From contig NC_089493.1 of assembly GCF_036850765.1 (NCBI RefSeq), positions 186,157,140 through 186,221,139 on the forward strand: a stretch of 64,000 nucleotides of DNA. Direction: 5' to 3'. Shown here piece after piece: positions 57,930-64,000 of this stretch (position 1 is the stretch's first letter; each line of letters begins with the position of its first letter). The stretch is from Saccopteryx bilineata (Eukaryota; Chordata; Mammalia; Chiroptera; Emballonuridae). Below the pieces are notes generated by a model, which had not been told where the DNA came from, did no database searches, and saw only the letters and a program-made list of their open reading frames with translations. The position numbers and the translations under genes are program-made.

Positions 57930-58720
57930 TAATTTCACCTTGATTATTGCCTTTTGAATTACTTTTCCTTTCGAAAAGATATCCCAGCACACTGAGTCTT
58001 TCCCAAACATGGGCATGTGGAGTGAGCTCTCCCTGTAATCCCATTTCCAATGGACAGGATTTCACTGGCTCTACTAGGCATAAACGGCCCTGTTTTATGC
58101 TTGTCAGCTCTGCTGTCCCCTTCAGGTTCACCTGTGGATTAGTCCTTCATTATTATTATTATTTACTAGAAAACTTATTATAGGGGACTCTCTTTCCTCA
58201 GCTAATTTTCTCCTTCAGATATGACCAAAGCTGTGAATTCGATGTTTTATTTAAATAGGAATAAAAAAAATTTGCAAAGGTCACATACAGTCCCCTGTTC
58301 TATGTTCCCGCACATTCTTTCTGCAGCAGTTGCAACTCAACACCTTGATAAAAAGAAATGCATCACCCCAATGCTGCACTGGCTCTTGCCATTATTCCTG
58401 TTATATTATTTATTTCCTCTGTCTTTTGCCTTCTGGAGTTAACATGCTTTGAGTCACTAAAGGGGCTTTTATGAAAGCAGGCGAATGCATTTATGTCATA
58501 TAGAGGCTGCCTGCTAATTACTAGTCTGACAGGGTGTAATAACAATACAGAAGCATCAGTGAAGAGAAAACCGAGCAGAATATGCAATTATTTTGTGAAA
58601 GAGTTTCTTTCCTTGAACGAGAAATCTGCACATTTACCATCTGCAACAAAGAGGATGTTGAACTACTTAAGTGAATCACCCCAGCTTTGTGTACTAGTGT
58701 ATACGGAATAGGATGAACTT
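57930..58720. other. Candidate conserved non-coding element
   Basis: Repeat-free and of mixed composition with homeodomain-like words (gctaattactag, atgcaattattttg), 'tgcaaaggtcac' (nuclear-receptor-like) and 'gcatttatgtcat'. No exon is evident, and short frames occur on both strands. Conservation cannot be tested here. Confidence 0.35.
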
Positions 58721-58905
58721 GAAGTGACATTAAGGAATTTTATTATTGATGAAAAATAAAAAATAAGGAACTCTAAAAGGCATGACTAATACTGTGAACT
58801 CCAAGGATGAATTTTCAAAACTTTTCAGTGGGCTGTGGTAATTCATTTAAGAGATTTAAGAGATCAAATGTGAGGTAAAGTATTATAGACTTTCCCAGTT
58901 TAAAA

Positions 58906-58965
58906 AAATAGGTGTGTGTGTGTGTGTGTGTATATATATACACACACACACACACACACCTATTT
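58906..58965. repeat. 60-bp perfect palindrome of (GT)n(TA)n(CA)n
   Basis: 58906-58965 equals its own reverse complement: aaata, gg(tg)n, (ta)5, (ca)nc, then tattt. The two arms meet without a spacer, so a cruciform or hairpin is possible. A second perfect palindrome of 26 bp lies at 58985-59010. Confidence 0.95.
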
Positions 58966-59025
58966 ATAGGTATATAAATAGGTATATAAAATATATATAT
59001 ATATTTTATAAAATTTTAGTTACTT

Positions 59026-59780
59026 TTCATAATGCATGGTAACTGAACAACTGGTATACCCTGTAAGGAATAGGAATCTGTACATTATCCGTCCAGCCTA
59101 AATGAGAAAGTTTGTTACTAACAGCACATTATTTAAGAAGTACTATAACCTGGACAAGGACCCTGGCTTACCATGAGGAATTTGTCTTATTTTAAGCGAT
59201 CATAGTGTTCAAGGGTTTTCAAGCCAGCTTCAAATCTAGTATTGAGTACTTAGCCTATTTTCTATATGTTCCTTTTAAGGATTTTAAAAAAGAAAAGAGA
59301 AATAGTTTCTCTTCCACACAAGAGTTCTCATTTAACTGGGGAATAAAAATACGTACTTTAACATCAGAATGCGCTCTGTTGTGAATGAGCTGCAGTGTGG
59401 TGACTTCAGAGAAGTGTAGTCACCGCCCCTTACAGGCTGGTGCGCTGGGGCTCAAGAACATCGGTGATTATTTCCTTCTATTTGTGAGAATTTGGGGGAC
59501 AGGTTTCAGCCTGTTTGACTAGATTTTTAAAGTAACTCCAGCAGACCGCTTTTCCTTAAGCACACAAACAGAAAGGTCACGTGTTTGTCTTCTTTGCTGA
59601 TTTCATAGCTGTAGAATAAGCCAAATGCACAGGCACCATTAGGCAGTTGTTCCCCATATGGGAACCTTTTTGGCAATGGATGCTTTTTTTTAGTGTGTTC
59701 TAGTATATGAGTCTCATTTTCGCTACTGTCTTATTGAGTGAAGTTCACTGAAAGTTTATCTCATAATATGTTAAAGGATG
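59026..59780. other. Unique DNA
   Basis: Nothing recognised. Confidence 0.4.
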
Positions 59781-59783
59781 ACC

Positions 59784-60165
59784 TTATTCTCCTTTTCTCT
59801 TCCATCTGTCTGGGCTCCTTGGCATCTTGAAAATAACACACAAGTGCAAGTGTGATGCTAATCTCAGTATTGTTTTATTGACCAAACGTGACATTTCATC
59901 CACATTCATTTTGTTGGAAACAATGGAAATGTCAAAAGAATATTTAGGAATCACCCCTAATCCAGTGACCAGGTGGGAGAAGGTCAAGATCTAACAATTT
60001 CATCCCATCTTGAACCTTCTGCACCTCTTTCCGGTCGCTCTCCCTGGCATTATCTTGTGCCAACTCAAAAAGGATCCATAGTGTTTCCTCTAGGGGAGGA
60101 ATCATTGCTTTTCTCAGTTGATAAATATCAAGGACATTAGTGTCAACAGCCATATCTAACCCTTC
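59784..60165 (-). pseudogene. Possible processed pseudogene, unidentified
   Basis: On the minus strand a 69-codon frame (60153-59944) of protein-like composition begins MAVDTNVLDIYQLRKAMIPP and has charged, helix-like text (ESDRKEVQKVQDGMKL). After a stop, a second frame (59987-59784) goes on with similar composition. The pattern fits a decayed retrocopy of some mRNA, but I do not recognise the parent. No poly(A) tail or target duplication was found. It could equally be chance. Confidence 0.25.
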
Positions 60166-60865
60166 TGGTCTCCAGAGTATTCACTATGGCATTAGACTAA
60201 ATGTCCTCCTACTCAGCATTATGACGTCGCCTTTGTACTATATCTTATTCCTGGGGAGGTCTTTCAACTAGGTGTTTTAAGGATATATATAATTACTTTA
60301 GTACATAGGACTCAATCACATCACTTATTCAGTCAAAAACTATTTTTGTACACTAATACAAGCTGAATTTATATAATTTATTAACATACTTATTTTGACC
60401 AGTAGAACACACAAGTCTAAACTACTAAACCTGAGAAATAACTTTTTGTCTAGTAAACTCCATATTTGGGGTTATAGTCTGTGAGCATCACAGGCTAATT
60501 TGGGGAAAGTATATCTTTTTAACATAATCTAAAGGTAACTGATGAAAGCAGTGACACAAAAGGCATTGTTTTCATGCTTAGTGGAAAGCCATTTGTTTTT
60601 AAGCTATGTATTTCAGGGTGTGTGTGTGTGTGTGTGTGTGTGGTTATTGTTAGCTTATTGAGAAAAAATTTTCATATATATGAGTTCTTTGTCTTATGAG
60701 CACTTCTGCACTCCGTCCTCCTTTGTTTCTTCAGACCTTTGTCCTCTCCTCTTTTATGATTTTTTTTTTGATCACAGATTATCCTTGTTTATATTGTAAC
60801 CTTGTTGGAACTTTTACTTGTAGTTTTGTTTTTTGTATCTGGTAAAATAATACCCTTGAGTATTT
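60166..60865. other. Unique DNA with (GT)n
   Basis: A (GT)n run is at 60618-60642. No other feature. Confidence 0.45.
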
Positions 60866-60869
60866 CCTG

Positions 60870-61790
60870 CAGTGGTAGGACCAGTGGCTGCGGCCATCAT
60901 CACAGCCGTCTGGCTTGTGCAGGTTCACATTTAATTTGGGGAGATGGTAATGAAGCAACGGAGCCAAGAAATGGTGGGCCATTTTTCTTTATTCTAGACT
61001 CGTACTGGCCAATAAGTAAAAACCAACACATGAGCGCCAAAACCCATGCTTTCCGGTTTTCCTAGAATCAAAGACCTGTCTAGCCTCACTCAGTCCCCTC
61101 TGCCAGCCTCCATCTTGCCTGCTGGCCTCCTCCGCATGGCCTCTCTGCCCTGCTACAACATGGTCTCTCCCCTCTCTACAACAACGTGGTCTCTCTCCCA
61201 AAGTGGCCTCCTAGCTCCTACTTTTAAAACTTTTCAGTGCGGGCCCTGGCCAGTTGGCTCAGTGGTAGAGCGTTGGCCTGGCGTGCAGGAGTCCCGGGTT
61301 CGATTCCCGGCCAGGGCACACAGGAGAAGCGCCCATCTGCTTCTCCCCCCTTCCCCCCTCCTTCCTCTCTGTCTCTCTCTTCCCCTCCCACAGCCAAGGC
61401 TCCATTGGAGCAAAGATGGCCCGGGCACTGGGGATGGCTCTGTGGCCTCTGCCTCAGGTCCTAGAATGGCTCTGGATGCAACAGAGCGACGCCCCAGAGG
61501 GGCAGAGCATCGCCCCCTGGTGGGCGTGCCGGGTGGATCCTGGTCGGGTGCATGCGGGAGTCTGTCTGACTGCCTCCCTGTTTCTGGCTTTGGAAAAATA
61601 CAAAAAAAAATAAAAATTAAAATTAAAAAAAAACAACAAAAAACTTTTTAGTGCGAAAGTTGTCACCCAGCACACATTAGCATAACCAAGCCCCATCCCA
61701 AGCATGAAAGCAATCAGCTATATCATGTGAGAGCATCATCACATGAGCAATAGCCATTTTTAACAATAAAAGTGAGCAAAACCAGAAAAT
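60870..61790. mobile_element. Unclassified dispersed repeat, possibly LTR-like
   Basis: 'gcggccatcatcacagccgtctgg', 'gccagcctccatcttgcctg' and, right of the SINE, 'gaaagttgtcacccagcaca', 'accaagccccatcccaagcatg' read as one interspersed unit broken by the SINE at 61242-61639. I believe the unit recurs in bat genomes, but this is memory only. Ends and class are not established. Confidence 0.3.
61242..61639 (+). mobile_element. Composite bat SINE (plus), single-motif form
   Basis: The duplication aaaacttttcagtgcg (61226-61241) recurs as aaaactttttagtgcg (61640-61655), one mismatch. Head complete (GGTTGGCTCAGTGGTAGAGC; GGTTCGATTCCCGG). One CTCF-like motif on the minus strand at 61510-61523. Tail (A-rich) intact. 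Among the best-preserved copies here. Confidence 0.96.
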
Positions 61791-62918
61791 ACAGATTTTG
61801 CAACTCAATTGCGCAACAGTAGTTTTCTGGTGATAAATTCCCTCAACTTCTGTATGTCTGGAAAAGATTTTTGTCTCCTTCATATTTGAAGGATGACTTG
61901 GATGAGTGGCTAGTAATAGCTCTCTTTCAGTTTTTTTAAAGTTTGGGTTCACTCTCTTCTGGCATGTAGAGTTTCTGCTGAGAAGTTTCATGATAACCTA
62001 ATGGGTCTTCCTTGATATGTTCTTATTTTCTCTTGCTGCCTTGAGGATTCTTTCTTTGCCATTGATTTTTGACAGTTTTATTACATGTGCCTTGGAGAAG
62101 GTCTATTTAGGTTGGGGTAACTAGGTGTTGTTCTGTTTGGTTCTTGGATTCTGGAATCTAACTCTTTCTGTGGGCTTGGGAAATTCTTATCAATTATTTG
62201 TTTGAATAAGCTCTCTATTCCCTTTGCACTGTCTTCTTCTTCTGAAATGCTCATTATTCTATATTCTCTTTCTGATGGAGTCAGACAATTCTCATAGAGC
62301 TCTCTCTCTCTCTTTTTTTTATTATAATTCTTGAGTTTCCCTTTTCTGTCTTTGTATCATCTCTAATTGCTTGTCTTCGATGTCACTGATTCCCTCCTCT
62401 ATCTGGTCTGTTCTGTTAGCTAAACTAGGCAGCTCATTTTTCAATTTATGTATTGAGTTCCTCATCTCTGTTGTTAAAGTTTCAGTCTCTTTGGTGAGGT
62501 ACTCATTTTGTTTTCTGAACTCATTAAGTTGCCAATCAGTGTTTTCTTGCATCTCATTGAGTATTTTCAGAACTTCAATTATGAATTCTCCATCATATAA
62601 TCCCAAAGTTTCCATATAATTGAGTTTGCTTTCTGGAGATTTTTCATTTTCTTGGATAGTCATGTTATTTGTGTGTGTGTGTGTGTGTGTGCTTGCGCGC
62701 ACGCTTAGATTGCATTTGAAAGTGGTATTGTTAAGAAATAAGACAAAAAACAATAAAAATGAAAAAAAGTAAAAAATAAATGAAAAATAAGAGAAAAATC
62801 AGAAGAAATACAAATAACAAAAAGCCAAAACCAATAATAAAGAATAAGCAAAACAACAAGAGCAAAAAGAACCTAAGAAGAACCAAAATAGAAAAGGAGA
62901 GTTTTTTTCTATTATTTT

Positions 62919-62933
62919 CCAGTAGGTGGCACT
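62919..62933 (+). promoter_or_regulatory. CTCF core consensus match in L1 5' UTR
   Basis: CCAGTAGGTGGCACT fits the 15-base CTCF core (CCASYAGRKGGCRSY) at all positions. It lies in the 5' UTR portion of the antisense L1. Binding is inferred only. Confidence 0.45.
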
Positions 62934-63126
62934 AGACTACAAATGTTAGCTCTATGAAATTCCCAGGCTGACCTCACCATTTTAAGGATGTAAGCAGGGC
63001 TGCAGTTGTGATGGTGAGTGAGGCATACTATGAGGTTTAGGGCTTGAGCAATGGTGATCTCAGGCCTTTGAGTGCTCCTTCCTGTGTCTTAGACCAGGGA
63101 ACCAGACACAGAGCACCTCTGTTCTT

Positions 63127-63360
63127 CAGGGGAGAGAGTGGCCCTGTAGAACTAACTGTGGGGTATGTCTGCCACTCTGCACCCGCGAGGGGAGGGAGGT
63201 GAGATGTGGAAGGCTGGGGACCGCACTTTGCTTTCCTCTGTCTCAGGGGAGAGAGTGGCCCTGTAGAACTAACTGTGGGGTATGTCTGCCACTCTGCACC
63301 CGCGAGGGGAGGGAGGTGAGAAGTGGAAGGCTGAGGACTGCACTTTGCTTTCCTCTGTCT
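63127..63360 (-). repeat. Two 117-bp tandem 5' UTR monomers
   Basis: The phrase caggggagagagtggccctg begins at 63127 and again at 63244. The two units are almost identical through 'gcacccgcgaggggaggg' and 'ctttgctttcctctgtctc'. They are GC-rich with CpGs, unlike the surrounding DNA, and lie where an L1 promoter should be. Confidence 0.93.
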
Positions 63361-63750
63361 CTGTTCCAGTGCAGGCTGCCAGCAGGCTGCGAGAACACGG
63401 GCAGTAACCTCTCGCTCGCCCTTGGGTTTAGTATCTCTTCAAATTCCCCTCAATCTCTACACTACTGCTGCAGAAGGGTACACATCACTCTGGGCTTCTC
63501 CCCTCTTTGGAGCCGACCAAGGTGCATCTTTTGTTCAACCCACACACATTTCTTACCTTTCCCACCTATATAGTCCATTTGGTGGGCGAATCTTTTAGGC
63601 AAGCCTACGATCCCAGTTGGGGTTCCTTCACTGAGTTTTAGCTGTTCAATTTGTTGAAATCTCAAGGGGAGAGATCAAGGGTATCTCTTACACTGCCATT
63701 GCTCTGACATCATCCTATTTTGTCATAAGTGAAATTTATTTGTCTTAGAG

Positions 63751-63949
63751 CAGGGATATCAAACTCAACTCAGCATGTGGGCCGCAGAGCAAGATCACAG
63801 CCGTTTGGCGGGCCGCACTAGGTCTACAAAAGGCAACTGTTATGCAACACTTTTCTCACTACAGTTGAAAACAAAAAAAAATCAGTACAACATTGTTCAG
63901 AGGGCCACATGCGGCCCGCGGGCCACGAGCCGCGAGTTTGAGACCCCTG
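63751..63949. mobile_element. Non-autonomous hAT element
   Basis: Ends cagggatatcaaactc and gagtttgagacccctg are inverted repeats. tcttagag (63743-63750) and ccttagag (63950-63957) form the 8-bp duplication. Typical inner text is 'gtgggccgcagagcaagatc' and 'atgcggcccgcgggcc'. Confidence 0.9.
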
Positions 63950-63957
63950 CCTTAGAG

Positions 63958-64000
63958 GATTTCAGTGGTCATGCCATAATGAAAGAAAAATAACAATTTT
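63958..64000. other. Right edge
   Basis: Short unique end of the window. Nothing recognised. Confidence 0.3.

Larger units (their letters stand above)
61790..63720 (-). mobile_element. L1 5' half: 5' UTR and ORF1 (antisense)
   Basis: Read on the minus strand, the 5' UTR runs from about 63715 to 62700 and contains two 117-bp tandem monomers (63127-63243, 63244-63360 on the plus strand). ORF1 follows. The frame from 62663 on has coiled-coil text typical of L1 ORF1p (NRTDQIEEGISDIEDKQLEM). Further down, in a broken frame, comes 'FPDIQKLREFITRK', the conserved C-terminal stretch. A (GT)n run at 62672-62692 and frameshifts break ORF1. ORF2 and the 3' end are absent. Confidence 0.85.

Noticed and set aside
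62322..62753. A 143-codon minus-strand frame with coiled-coil text
   Set aside because: It is L1 ORF1 (with extra residues from a (GT)n run before the true start), not a host gene.
1..64000. CRISPR arrays, bacterial operons, phage or integron features
   Set aside because: The DNA is clearly mammalian (SINEs, L1, MIR, L2, MaLR). The only regular arrays are microsatellites and one minisatellite with no spacers.

Overview
The window looks like non-coding nuclear DNA from a bat. The main clue is many tRNA-derived SINEs of bat type. One is a long composite SINE with a Gly/Glu-like tRNA head (GGTTGGCTCAGTGGTAGAGC, then GGTTCGATTCCCGG). A second family has the phrase 'caatgaacaactaagg'. A short third family and a few Ves-like copies are also present. 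Fairly young mariner and hAT DNA transposons and a young L1 support the same reading. I favour a rhinolophoid or emballonurid bat, from memory of SINE types only. No protein-coding exon, rRNA, tRNA or CRISPR array could be supported, so this is most likely a gene desert or part of a very large intron.

Layout. 1-3.2 kb: mariner fragment split by a SINE, a hAT element, a MIR and two composite SINEs. 3.2-10 kb: AT-rich unique DNA, simple repeats and two old antisense L1 pieces. 10-20.5 kb: SINEs, a full-length non-autonomous hAT (11956-12303) and long unique stretches. 20.5-27 kb: MIR and L2 relics, two MaLR LTRs (the second a solo LTR with an AGTGA duplication) and a SINE. 27-34.7 kb: SINEs of all families, MER5A-like and L2/L1M relics. 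36-37.7 kb: a complete but internally deleted mariner and a hAT element carrying an L1 insertion that itself holds a foreign polyadenylated-looking segment. 41.4-47.5 kb: a 5'-truncated young L1 with a 15-bp target duplication, a SINE, an ancient antisense L1M and an L1 3' end. 48-52 kb: mostly unique, with a CpG-bearing candidate conserved element. 53.1-54.3 kb: a 39-bp minisatellite of 30 units in perfect register. 55-61.6 kb: more composite SINEs, a 60-bp perfect palindrome and a possible processed pseudogene. 61.8-63.95 kb: the 5' half of an antisense L1 (5' UTR with two 117-bp monomers plus ORF1) and a hAT element.

There is no gene network here. What acts in this DNA is transposition: many insertions can be placed exactly from their target-site duplications, and several nests give relative ages. 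The most useful functional hint is that the composite SINE carries a close match to the CTCF core motif, doubled in one SINE subfamily. I found no convincing new biological system. The long open frames at 53-54 kb are by-products of a repeat unit whose length is divisible by three. All family names are from pattern recognition and were not checked against a database.
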